Shown in pieces: positions 1-6,188 of a stretch of DNA of 6,188 nt (positions are counted from its first letter, which is position 1; each line of letters opens with the position of its first letter). Under the pieces are notes generated by a model, which was not told the DNA's origin, did no database searches, and was given only the letters and a program-made list of their open reading frames with translations. The DNA is from Gammaproteobacteria bacterium (GTDB lineage: Bacteria > Pseudomonadota > Gammaproteobacteria > J044), in the NCBI GenBank assembly GCA_003696465.1, contig RFHG01000489.1:1-6188 (forward strand), written 5' to 3'. The position numbers were made by a program, and so were the translations under genes.

Positions 1-1
1 A

Positions 2-301
2 GGGGTGTTGCCGCACATGGAAGATTACGGGCTGCCGGATGTGGCGGGGCTGTTCCAGGGGCTGCCGCATTCGCTGAACGAGTGGGTCATGCAGGTGCGG
101 CGTGCCATCCTGCGTTTCGAGCCGCGCATCCTGCCGCATGGCCTGCAGATACAGGCCGAGCCGTTTGACGCGAGAAAGGGCGAGCAGCGCATCCGCCTCA
201 CGGTGCAGGCCACGCTTGCGGGGGGTGAGTCCCTGCGACTGGCGGCCGTGTTCGATGGCGATGGTGCCGTGCATGTTTCCCGGCGGGGTCTGTCGGCATG
301 A
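2..301 (+). CDS. tssE: TssE, T6SS baseplate wedge protein (gp25-like), 3' part only
   Basis: TssE belongs to the GPW/gp25 family. It is a cytoplasmic wedge component of the T6SS baseplate, where it works with TssF, TssG and TssK to start sheath assembly. The window holds the last 99 codons, entering in frame at base 2 with the gene's start upstream. Visible family features are a G-V-L-P-H-x-E-D-Y-G-L-P-D stretch at fragment residues 1-13 and the gp25-type R-x-I-x-x-F-E-P-R-I element at 34-43, followed by a beta-rich end (about 49-95). Family members usually run to about 130-160 residues, so roughly 40-60 N-terminal residues are missing because of the window edge, not because of a lesion. A GTG at base 5 could be read as a start, but it lies inside a conserved family block and is very unlikely to be one. 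The stop overlaps the tssF start in an ATGA. Confidence 0.9.
   Translation, partial: GVLPHMEDYGLPDVAGLFQGLPHSLNEWVMQVRRAILRFEPRILPHGLQIQAEPFDARKGEQRIRLTVQATLAGGESLRLAAVFDGDGAVHVSRRGLSA
298..301 (+). promoter_or_regulatory. ATGA stop-start overlap coupling tssE to tssF
   Basis: The ATG of tssF (298-300) overlaps the TGA of tssE (299-301). The only Shine-Dalgarno-like element nearby is a weak GGCGGGG at 281-287, 10 bases before the start. Re-initiation by ribosomes finishing tssE is therefore the likely way tssF is translated. The overlap is read directly; the coupling is inferred. Confidence 0.75.
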
Positions 302-2037
302 GTCTGCGCGCCTATTTCGATGTCGAGATGCGCCGTTTGCACGAGGCGGCGGAGGAGTTCGCCCGCCTGCACCCGGAGGCGGCGCGCATGCTCAACATGA
401 CCGAGCTGCGTGATCGCGATCCCTATGTGGAACGCCTGCTCGAGGGCGTGGCCTTCCTCACTGCCCAGGTGCGCCAGCAGATCGACGAGGATGTGCCCGA
501 GCTGAGCGAGACCCTGCTCAACCAGATGTGGCCGGACCTGCTGCGCCCGCTGCCGGCCATGACCATCATGCAGCTTGCCCCCCTGCCGGGTCAGTTGCGG
601 CGCACCGAGACGCTGGAGGCGGGCCTGGTCTTCCACCCGCAGGGACGGTCGGCGGAGGCCCCGGATTGTGCCTTTCGGACCAGTCGCCCGCTGCGGGTGA
701 ATCCCCTGCGCATCACCCAGGGCGAGCTGGCCGAACAGGCCGGAGGCGGCAGCCGCTTGCTGCTGCGCTTCGAGAGTGATGCCCAGGTGGCGCTGGACAC
801 GCTCGATCTTTCGGCACTGAGCCTGTACCTGCACGCGGCACCGGATGTGGCCCTGTGGCTGCATCAGCGCCTGACCCGGGGCCTGCGCGGTGCGGCCCTG
901 CGCATACGCGATGCCGACGGCATCGAGCGCGCGTTGCCCAATGCCGTGCTGGAGTTTCGTGCTGCGCATCTCGAGGGAGATGCGTCGGTGGTGCCGCTCT
1001 CGGGCCGCCGCTTTGGCGCCTTCCATCTGCTGCAGGAATACTTCTGCTTCCGCGAGCGATTCATGTTCGTCACCCTGCATGGGCTGGAGGGCGTGGCCTG
1101 GCCGGAGCGCTGTACGGAATTCGATCTGCTGCTGGACCTGGATGAGACGCCACCGGCCCGGCATGGCATCTCCGGCGACAGCCTGCGCCTGCATTGCGTG
1201 CCGGCCGTCAATCTCGTCGAGGACGATGCCCGGCCCATTCAGGTGCGCCCGCATCGCACCGAGTGGCGGGTGCTGCCCGATGCCCATCCGCCCACCCGCC
1301 AGTTCGTGCACAGCGTGCTCGCGGTGGAAGGCCTGCCGACCGGAAGCGGGCAGCGGATCAGCTATCAGCCCCTGAGCGGGCTGCGTCACGGGCGCCCGGA
1401 GGGGGCCTGGTACGGGGTTCGGCGTCGCGATACCGGAGACGAGGCACCGGGCGTGTTCCTCGAACTGGGTGGCACCGAGACCCTGCGCGAACAGACCCTG
1501 AGCTGTCGCATCCTGCGTTTCAACGGCAGCGCACCACACGAGATGCTGGGCAGCGGCGAGATCACGCGCCCCGCCCCCGGGGTACCGTCATTCGTGGCGG
1601 CCGAGAACCTGCTGCGACCGACCCGGCCCCTGTACCCACCCGCAGCCGGCGGTCGCCGCTGGCATTTTCTGTCGCACATGAAGTTCAGCCTCTCGGGGCT
1701 GGACGGAGTGGAGGCCCTGCAGGGTCTGATGGCCCTCTACGACTGGGGCGATACCGCGACTGCGCGCCAGCGCCGGGAGGCCATGCTGGCACTGGAGCAG
1801 CAGCCGATGGAGCGGGTCATGCGCGGCACCTTCCTGCGCGGGGTGCAGGTGCGTCTCAAGCTCGACCAGTCCGGCTTTCGTTCGGAGGACGAGATCGGGC
1901 TGTTTGGCGAGGTGCTGCACAGCTTTCTGGGCCAGCTGGCGCCCATCAACCTGGCCGTGGAGACACGGCTGCAACTGGAACCGAGTGGCAGGGAGCTGAC
2001 ATGGAGACCGATGCAGGGCCAGCGACTGCCGATGTAA
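298..2037 (+). CDS. tssF: TssF, T6SS baseplate subunit (VasA/ImpG family)
   Basis: TssF is the large wedge subunit of the T6SS baseplate. In characterised systems two TssF copies pair with one TssG and one TssE in each wedge, placed around the VgrG hub in the cytoplasm. The 579-residue length is normal (about 580-630). The N-terminus has the family signature: aromatic and acidic start, E-F-A-R-L-H-P-E-A-A at 20-29, D-P-Y-V-E-R-L-L-E-G-V-A-F-L-T-A at 41-56, and W-P-D-L-L-R-P-L-P-A-M at 78-88. Further family blocks are F-H-L-L-Q-E-Y-F at 242-249 with F-M-F-V-T-L-H-G-L at 255-263, A-V-N-L at 303-306, L-L-R-P-T-R-P at 438-444, and E-I-G-L-F-G-E-V-L at 532-540 leading to P-I-N at 549-551. No membrane segment or signal peptide is seen. 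The start is fixed by the ATGA overlap and the family-typical N-terminus. The 3' end overlaps tssG by 37 bp. Confidence 0.96.
   Translation: MSLRAYFDVEMRRLHEAAEEFARLHPEAARMLNMTELRDRDPYVERLLEGVAFLTAQVRQQIDEDVPELSETLLNQMWPDLLRPLPAMTIMQLAPLPGQLRRTETLEAGLVFHPQGRSAEAPDCAFRTSRPLRVNPLRITQGELAEQAGGGSRLLLRFESDAQVALDTLDLSALSLYLHAAPDVALWLHQRLTRGLRGAALRIRDADGIERALPNAVLEFRAAHLEGDASVVPLSGRRFGAFHLLQEYFCFRERFMFVTLHGLEGVAWPERCTEFDLLLDLDETPPARHGISGDSLRLHCVPAVNLVEDDARPIQVRPHRTEWRVLPDAHPPTRQFVHSVLAVEGLPTGSGQRISYQPLSGLRHGRPEGAWYGVRRRDTGDEAPGVFLELGGTETLREQTLSCRILRFNGSAPHEMLGSGEITRPAPGVPSFVAAENLLRPTRPLYPPAAGGRRWHFLSHMKFSLSGLDGVEALQGLMALYDWGDTATARQRREAMLALEQQPMERVMRGTFLRGVQVRLKLDQSGFRSEDEIGLFGEVLHSFLGQLAPINLAVETRLQLEPSGRELTWRPMQGQRLPM
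1990..1995 (+). promoter_or_regulatory. Ribosome binding site of tssG, inside tssF
   Basis: AGGGAG lies 5 bases before the ATG at 2001, within the tssF coding region. It decides the tssG start: the reading frame is open far upstream (to about 1194), but only this ATG has a good Shine-Dalgarno sequence and gives a protein of normal TssG length. Confidence 0.7.
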
Positions 2038-3032
2038 GGGCCACGGTCGAGGCCGTGCTCGATGCGGTGGGTCGCGGCGACCTGGCCCGCCCCACCCTGG
2101 CGGCCCTGTTGCGGCTGCTTGAAGCCGCTGGCCGGGCACAGGGGGCGTCAGAGCCGCTGGAGGCCCAGGGCGTGCGCCTGCGTACTGCGCCGGAACTGAG
2201 CTTTCCCGCCAGTGACCTGCGCCGCTGCCGGCGCGAGGACAGCGGCTGGCAGCTCGAGGTGAACCATCTGGGACTGCATGGCGTGGACGGCTGCCTGCCG
2301 CAGTACTTTCTCGAGCACGCGGCGCGTGAGGAAGGGCCGCGGCCGCTGTGCGATTTCCTCGATCTGCTGGGCGAGGGAGTGTACCGCCTGCACTACGAGG
2401 CCTGGAAGCGCCTGCGGCCGGTCGCCACGCTGGACGACCCTGCCAATCCCCTGCCGCAGTGGCTGGCTGCCCTGGCCGGCGAGAGCGAGGGACGCGACCT
2501 GCACGGGGGGGTGGCCAGCGGCAATGCCGCAGTGCTCGAGGACCTGCTCTGCGAGGCCCTGGACGGTGTGCCGGTGCGGGTGGAGGAGTTCCATTCCAGC
2601 TGGCTGCCCGTTGCTCCGGCCGCGCTGGGGGAGCGCACGACCCGTCTTGGCGACTCTGCCGTGCTGGGCCGGCGGGTGCACGACATCCAGGCCGCGGTGG
2701 CCATTCGGGTGGGCCCGGTCGACCTCGAGTGGGCAATGGACCGTCTGCGTTCGGAAACGGCGCGCCAGGCGCTGCTGCGCCGGGTGCGCCGTTTCAGCGG
2801 GGCCACGCTGGACTTTGACCTTTGCCTCAGCGTTCGCCCGCCCGCGCAAGGCCTCCGACTGGGCAGTGCCGACCTGCGGCTGGGGTGGAGCAGTTTCCTG
2901 GGCCGCCCCGCCACGGCGCTGCACGAACTCAGGGTGAATCACGACAGCCTGCGCGGCGACGCGGGCACAACCGGACAGCACAACAGGCAAGGAGAACGGA
3001 ATGAAGGCCGAATCGATACGCGCGCTGCTTGA
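2001..3032 (+). CDS. tssG: TssG, T6SS baseplate subunit (VasB/ImpH family), divergent
   Basis: TssG is the baseplate wedge protein that bridges the TssF pair and contacts TssK trimers, acting in the cytoplasm. The ATG at 2001 gives 343 residues, normal for the family (about 330-350). Family landmarks are V-R-L-R at 58-61 with L-S-F-P-A-S-D-L at 66-73, N-H-L-G-L-H-G at 88-94 followed by L-P at 99-100, D-F-L-D-L at 118-122, Y-E-A-W-K at 132-136, G-V-P-V-R-V at 189-194, L-G-R-R-V-H-D-I-Q at 222-230, V-G-P-V at 237-240, and L-G-W-S-S-F-L at 294-300. Some positions differ from the usual pattern: after D-F-L-D-L, the expected F-N/H-H-R is L-G-E-G (residues 123-126), and the N-terminal F-F-Q-A-V-R-L-L-E helix lacks its aromatics (A-A-L-L-R-L-L-E, 34-41). 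The last residues form a polar tail whose codons also carry the clpV ribosome binding site and start. Identity is secure from the motifs together with position between tssF and clpV. Confidence 0.92.
   Translation: METDAGPATADVRATVEAVLDAVGRGDLARPTLAALLRLLEAAGRAQGASEPLEAQGVRLRTAPELSFPASDLRRCRREDSGWQLEVNHLGLHGVDGCLPQYFLEHAAREEGPRPLCDFLDLLGEGVYRLHYEAWKRLRPVATLDDPANPLPQWLAALAGESEGRDLHGGVASGNAAVLEDLLCEALDGVPVRVEEFHSSWLPVAPAALGERTTRLGDSAVLGRRVHDIQAAVAIRVGPVDLEWAMDRLRSETARQALLRRVRRFSGATLDFDLCLSVRPPAQGLRLGSADLRLGWSSFLGRPATALHELRVNHDSLRGDAGTTGQHNRQGERNEGRIDTRAA
2989..2994 (+). promoter_or_regulatory. Ribosome binding site of clpV, inside tssG
   Basis: AAGGAG sits 6 bases before the ATG at 3001, near-ideal in sequence and spacing. 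It lies within the last codons of tssG, whose stop is at 3030-3032. It supports 3001 as the clpV start and suggests strong independent initiation of this gene. Confidence 0.85.
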
Positions 3033-5625
3033 GCGACTGGACGACCGTATGGCACGGGCCCTGGAGCGGGCGGCGGAAGTGGCCGTGCGGCGCAGTCACC
3101 TGGCGGTGGCACCGGAGCACTGGCTGGTGGCACTGCTGGAGGACGAGGGCAGCGGTATGGCGGCGGCCCTGGAGCGCCTGGGCGTGGACGTGGAAGCACT
3201 GGGCGAGGAGCTGTTCGCGGCCCTGGGCCGCAAGCGGGGCGGGCAGGTGGTGCGCCCGGCCCTGTCGCCTGCGCTGTGGCAGTGGCTGGAGGCGGCCGGC
3301 CGGGTGCCGGGGTCGATCGATGGCGCGCGACTGCTGGCCTGCCTGCTGGAGCTGGCCCCCTCGCTGGAAGGCGCGCCCTTTGCCCGGCTGGCCGCGGCGG
3401 ACATCAGACCGCCCGTGGTGGAGCCCATGGCTCCGACGAACGGTGTGGAGGCCCTCCAGGCCGGGCGTTCCGCAAGGGCCGACGAGGCACTGGAGCGCTT
3501 CACCGTGGACCTCACCGCCCAGGCCCAGGCCGGCCAGCTCGATCCGGTCCTGGGGCGCGACGAGGAGATCCGCATGATGCTCGATATCCTCTGCCGGCGG
3601 CGCAAGAACAACCCCATACTGGTGGGCGAGCCCGGCGTGGGCAAGACCGCGCTCATCGAGGGCCTGGCACTGCGCATTGCCGGCGGTGCGGTACCGCCCG
3701 AACTGAGAGACACCCGCATTCGGGTGCTCGATCTCGGGCTGCTGCAGGCCGGGGCCGGGATGAAGGGCGAGTTCGAGCAGCGTCTGCAGGATGTACTGGA
3801 GGCGGTGCGCCAGGCCGAGGAGGAGATCATCCTCTTCATCGACGAGGCCCATACCCTGATTGGCGCCGGCGGCGAGGCCGGCGGCTCGGATGCGGCCAAT
3901 CTGCTCAAGCCAGCCCTGGCCCGCGGCGAGATACGGGCCGTGGCGGCCACTACCTGGGCCGAATACAAGCGCTACTTCGAACGTGATGCCGCGCTGGAAC
4001 GGCGTTTCCAGCTGGTCAAGGTCGAAGAGCCCGACATCGATACGGCCATCCTCATGCTGATGGGCCTCAAGGAGCGCTATCAGCAGCACCATCGCCTGCC
4101 CATCACCGACGAGGCCATCGAAGCGGCGGTGCGGCTGTCGGCCCGCTACATCAATGGCCGACAGCTGCCGGACAAGGCCATCGACCTGCTCGATACCGCC
4201 TGCGCGCGGGTGCGCATGGGGCAGGTGGCCAGCCCGGCAGCGCTCGAGCGTGCCCAGGCGCGTATCCAGCACCTGCGCGACCGGCTGGCCCAGATCGACA
4301 GCGACCATCGCCGCGGCGTGCCGGTCGATGAGCGCCTGCGGGACTCCCTGGAAGGGGAGCTGGCCGAGGCAGAGGCGGAGCTGGAGGCACTGGAGGCGCG
4401 CTGGGACGAGGAGCGCATCCTGGTGACCGCCATTCGCGAACATGGTCAGGGGTTGCCGGCGCTCGACGGCGCGCGGCTCGAGACGGAGCTGGAGCGGGCC
4501 CGGCGCATGCGCAGGGCCCTGGCCGCCACCCAGGGCGGAGAGGCCCTGCTGCATCCCGAGGTCGATGCCTCGACCATCGCTTCGGTGGTCTCCGACTGGA
4601 CCGGGGTGCCGCTGGGACGCATGGTGGAGGACGAGCTCGGCGTACTGCTGGAACTCGAGCAGCGCCTCGGCGAGCGCATCATTGGCCAGGATGCCGCCCT
4701 GGCCCTGCTCGCGCGCGGCATGCGCAATGCCCGGGCCCGGCTGGGCAATCCGCAGGCCCCCATGGGCGTGTTCCTGTTCGCCGGCCCCAGTGGCGTGGGC
4801 AAGACCGAGACCGCCCACGCCCTGGCCGACATCCTCTTCGGTGGCGAGCGTTATCTCGTCACCATCAACATGAGCGAATACCAGGAAGCGCACACCGTCT
4901 CCCAGCTCAAGGGTTCCCCCCCCGGCTATGTCGGCTACGGCGAGGGCGGTGTGCTCACCGAGGCCGTGCGCCAGCGCCCCTACAGCGTGGTCCTGCTCGA
5001 CGAGATCGAGAAGGCCCATCCGGATGTGCTCAACCTGTTCTATCAGGTCTTTGATCGCGGCTTCATGCGTGATGGCGAGGGGCGCGAGATCGATTTCCGC
5101 AATACCGTCATCATTATGACCTCGAATCTCGGCAGCGAGACCCTGCTGCAACTGCTGGAGCAGGACGACGAGGCCGGGCATCCGGCTCCGGCAGCCCTGG
5201 TCGAGGCGATCCGCCCCGATCTGGAGCGTCACCTCGCCCCCGCCCTGCTGGGGCGCATGCAGATCGTGCCCTTCCTGCCGCTGGACGAGGAGATCCTGCG
5301 CGGCATCGTCGCCCTGCGCCTGGAGGCCCTGGCGGAACGTCTGGGCGCCACCCACGGGGTCGAACTGTGCTGCGAGGAGTCGGCCCTGGCCGCGCTTGCC
5401 GCACGTTGTCAGGCCGGCAACCGGGGTGCGCGTCAGGTGGGTACCTGGCTGGAGCAGAATCTCCTGCCCGGCATGGCGCGCAGCCTGCTGGCCATGCAGG
5501 CCGAGGGCGACCTGCCGCAGCGCCTGTGGATTACCGCCGATGACGCAGGCGAGATCGAGCTGGTATTCACCGACGGCCCGGCACAGACCGAACCGGCGGA
5601 AACCCCCGCCTTCGCAACCGCCTAG
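3001..5625 (+). CDS. clpV: TssH/ClpV, AAA+ ATPase that recycles the T6SS sheath
   Basis: ClpV is a hexameric Hsp100/ClpB-like ATPase that unfolds contracted TssB/TssC sheath so the subunits can be reused. The 874 residues match the family. A Clp N-domain with two helical repeats spans about 1-130, followed by a linker. AAA1 has Walker A G-E-P-G-V-G-K-T at 209-216, pore loop G-A-G-M-K-G-E-F-E at 251-259, Walker B I-I-L-F-I-D-E-A-H at 276-284, and the E-R-R-F arginine-finger motif at 333-336. A Glu/Arg-rich middle coiled coil covers about 410-510, ending at D-W-T-G-V-P (532-537). AAA2 has Walker A G-P-S-G-V-G-K-T at 595-602, pore loop G-Y-V-G at 642-645, Walker B V-V-L-L-D-E at 663-668, sensor 1 T-S-N at 707-709, an arginine-finger candidate R752, and sensor 2 G-A-R at 809-811. 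All catalytic positions are intact. Walker B2 V-V-L-L-D-E, the short middle domain and the T6SS neighbours separate it from housekeeping ClpB. The final ~19 residues are a Pro/Ala/Thr-rich tail. Confidence 0.98.
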   Translation: MKAESIRALLERLDDRMARALERAAEVAVRRSHLAVAPEHWLVALLEDEGSGMAAALERLGVDVEALGEELFAALGRKRGGQVVRPALSPALWQWLEAAGRVPGSIDGARLLACLLELAPSLEGAPFARLAAADIRPPVVEPMAPTNGVEALQAGRSARADEALERFTVDLTAQAQAGQLDPVLGRDEEIRMMLDILCRRRKNNPILVGEPGVGKTALIEGLALRIAGGAVPPELRDTRIRVLDLGLLQAGAGMKGEFEQRLQDVLEAVRQAEEEIILFIDEAHTLIGAGGEAGGSDAANLLKPALARGEIRAVAATTWAEYKRYFERDAALERRFQLVKVEEPDIDTAILMLMGLKERYQQHHRLPITDEAIEAAVRLSARYINGRQLPDKAIDLLDTACARVRMGQVASPAALERAQARIQHLRDRLAQIDSDHRRGVPVDERLRDSLEGELAEAEAELEALEARWDEERILVTAIREHGQGLPALDGARLETELERARRMRRALAATQGGEALLHPEVDASTIASVVSDWTGVPLGRMVEDELGVLLELEQRLGERIIGQDAALALLARGMRNARARLGNPQAPMGVFLFAGPSGVGKTETAHALADILFGGERYLVTINMSEYQEAHTVSQLKGSPPGYVGYGEGGVLTEAVRQRPYSVVLLDEIEKAHPDVLNLFYQVFDRGFMRDGEGREIDFRNTVIIMTSNLGSETLLQLLEQDDEAGHPAPAALVEAIRPDLERHLAPALLGRMQIVPFLPLDEEILRGIVALRLEALAERLGATHGVELCCEESALAALAARCQAGNRGARQVGTWLEQNLLPGMARSLLAMQAEGDLPQRLWITADDAGEIELVFTDGPAQTEPAETPAFATA

Positions 5626-5628
5626 CCT

Positions 5629-5635
5629 GGAGGAG
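5629..5635 (+). promoter_or_regulatory. Ribosome binding site of vgrG in the clpV-vgrG gap
   Basis: GGAGGAG lies in the 20-bp gap between the clpV stop (TAG, 5623-5625) and the ATG at 5646, 10 bases before the start. It is a strong match to the anti-Shine-Dalgarno sequence at slightly long spacing. The gap has no room for a terminator and no hairpin is visible, so vgrG is probably read from the same transcript as clpV. Confidence 0.8.
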
Positions 5636-5645
5636 TCACCAAGCG

Positions 5646-6188
5646 ATGGAAACCGCTAGCACAGTTGCCGCCCTGCCGGGTGCGGCACGGAGTCAATACC
5701 GGCTGGAGATCGATGGCCTGCAGGAACCCCTGGTGCTGCAGGGCTTTGTCTGTGACGATCATGCCCTGAATACCGATTACCGCTTCCGGCTCGATGTGCA
5801 CTGCGAGGCGGATCTGGCGGCCCTGCATGGTCGCCCCTGCCGGCTGGTCATCCACGCCACGGCCGGGGAGGTCGTTCATCACGGTCTGCTCGCGCGCTCG
5901 ACCGAGCGCGGCCGCAGCGCAGAGGGCCGCGGCTGGCAGCTGGAGATGCGCTCACCCCTGCATCCCCTGGCCGATCTGCGGCGCGACCGCGTGTTCGTCG
6001 ATGCCGACCCGCTGGACCTGTGCATACAGCTCGTGCGTGAATCCTGCCCCGGCATTGCCGACACGCGCCAGCAGGTGAGCGAGCGTCCGCGTCCGCGCGA
6101 GATCATCGTCCAGTACGAGGAGAGCGACCTCGAGCTGCTCGACCGGCTGATGCGCTGGCATGGCTGGTACTGGGCCGTGCGTGACGAA
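5646..6188 (+). CDS. vgrG: TssI/VgrG spike protein, N-terminal part, runs off the window
   Basis: VgrG trimers form the hub and needle tip of the T6SS and often carry or bind effectors. The frame stays open for 181 codons to the last base, so this is a 5' fragment of a protein usually above 600 residues. The visible part corresponds to the gp27-like hub domain: Y-R-F-R-L-D-V at 45-51, L-H-G-R-P-C-R-L at 60-67 (equivalent to the usual L-L-G-K), H-H-G-L-L at 78-82, W-Q-L-E-M-R-S-P-L at 97-105, D-P-L-D-L at 121-125, and the hallmark V-Q-Y-E-E-S-D-L at 155-162 leading to D-R-L-M at 166-169. After that, the family usually reads E-x-x-G-I-x-Y, whereas here it is R-W-H-G-W-Y-W (170-176). The first ~15 residues are an Ala-rich leader before the domain. 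The gp5-like beta-helix, any effector extension and the stop lie beyond the window. The start is supported by GGAGGAG and position after clpV. Confidence 0.9.
   Translation, partial: METASTVAALPGAARSQYRLEIDGLQEPLVLQGFVCDDHALNTDYRFRLDVHCEADLAALHGRPCRLVIHATAGEVVHHGLLARSTERGRSAEGRGWQLEMRSPLHPLADLRRDRVFVDADPLDLCIQLVRESCPGIADTRQQVSERPRPREIIVQYEESDLELLDRLMRWHGWYWAVRDE

Noticed and set aside
25..1539. A 504-codon open frame on the minus strand opposite tssE/tssF
   Set aside because: It has the same compositional bias, spans the junction of two real genes, and has no recognisable motif. TssF is unambiguous on the + strand.
1194..2000. Upstream extension of the tssG reading frame within tssF
   Set aside because: The translation before 2001 is Arg/Pro/Ala-rich with no TssG similarity and lies inside the conserved part of tssF. 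The ATG at 2001 with AGGGAG is the sensible start.
1588..2736. A 382-codon minus-strand open frame across the tssF/tssG junction
   Set aside because: It is Pro/Arg/Ala-rich without domain features and covers two confidently identified + strand genes. It is a high-GC artefact.
2929..5355. An 808-codon open frame on the minus strand opposite clpV
   Set aside because: The + strand frame carries every AAA+ motif of ClpV. The antisense frame is rich in Gln, His, Gly, Leu and Ala, as expected from reading high-GC codons backwards, and shows no recognisable domain. It is a compositional shadow.
3001..5625. Possibility that the AAA+ gene is the housekeeping chaperone ClpB
   Set aside because: The middle domain is short, pore loop 1 is G-A-G-M-K-G where ClpB has a Tyr-containing loop, and the gene lies between tssG and vgrG with overlapping starts. 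ClpV is the better call.
5893..5910. Perfect 8-bp inverted repeat with a 2-base centre inside vgrG
   Set aside because: It lies within the hub-domain coding region, has no T-run to act as a terminator, and is made of GC-rich codons where chance palindromes are common. There is no support for a regulatory role.

Overview
The window is a high-GC (by eye about two-thirds G+C), tightly packed stretch of proteobacterial DNA. It holds part of a type VI secretion system (T6SS) operon, with all genes on the + strand. In order they are the 3' end of tssE, complete tssF, complete tssG, complete tssH (clpV) and the 5' end of tssI (vgrG). The GC content, codon use and gene order suggest a gamma- or betaproteobacterium. 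I cannot name a genus from the sequence alone.

Layout: 2-301 is the end of TssE, a gp25-like baseplate wedge protein. 298-2037 is TssF and 2001-3032 is TssG; these two form the rest of the baseplate wedge. 3001-5625 is the AAA+ sheath-disassembly ATPase ClpV/TssH. 5646 to the window end is the N-terminal, gp27-like part of a VgrG spike protein. The first four genes overlap (4, 37 and 32 bp), and tssG and clpV have their ribosome binding sites inside the preceding gene. Only 20 bp separates clpV from vgrG. No promoter, terminator, RNA gene, repeat array or mobile element was seen, so the window reads as the interior of one polycistronic unit.

The genes work as one machine. TssE, TssF and TssG form the wedges of a phage-like baseplate around the VgrG hub. 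The baseplate nucleates the Hcp tube and the TssB/TssC sheath, which are not in this window. After contraction, ClpV extracts and recycles the sheath. The order tssE-F-G-clpV-vgrG matches what I recall of the Pseudomonas aeruginosa H1-T6SS locus, which predicts tssB, tssC, hcp and possibly tagJ just upstream.

I found no previously undescribed system. The points most worth following up are the divergent conserved-motif positions in TssG, the atypical VgrG N-domain with its unseen C-terminal cargo, and the nested translational coupling.
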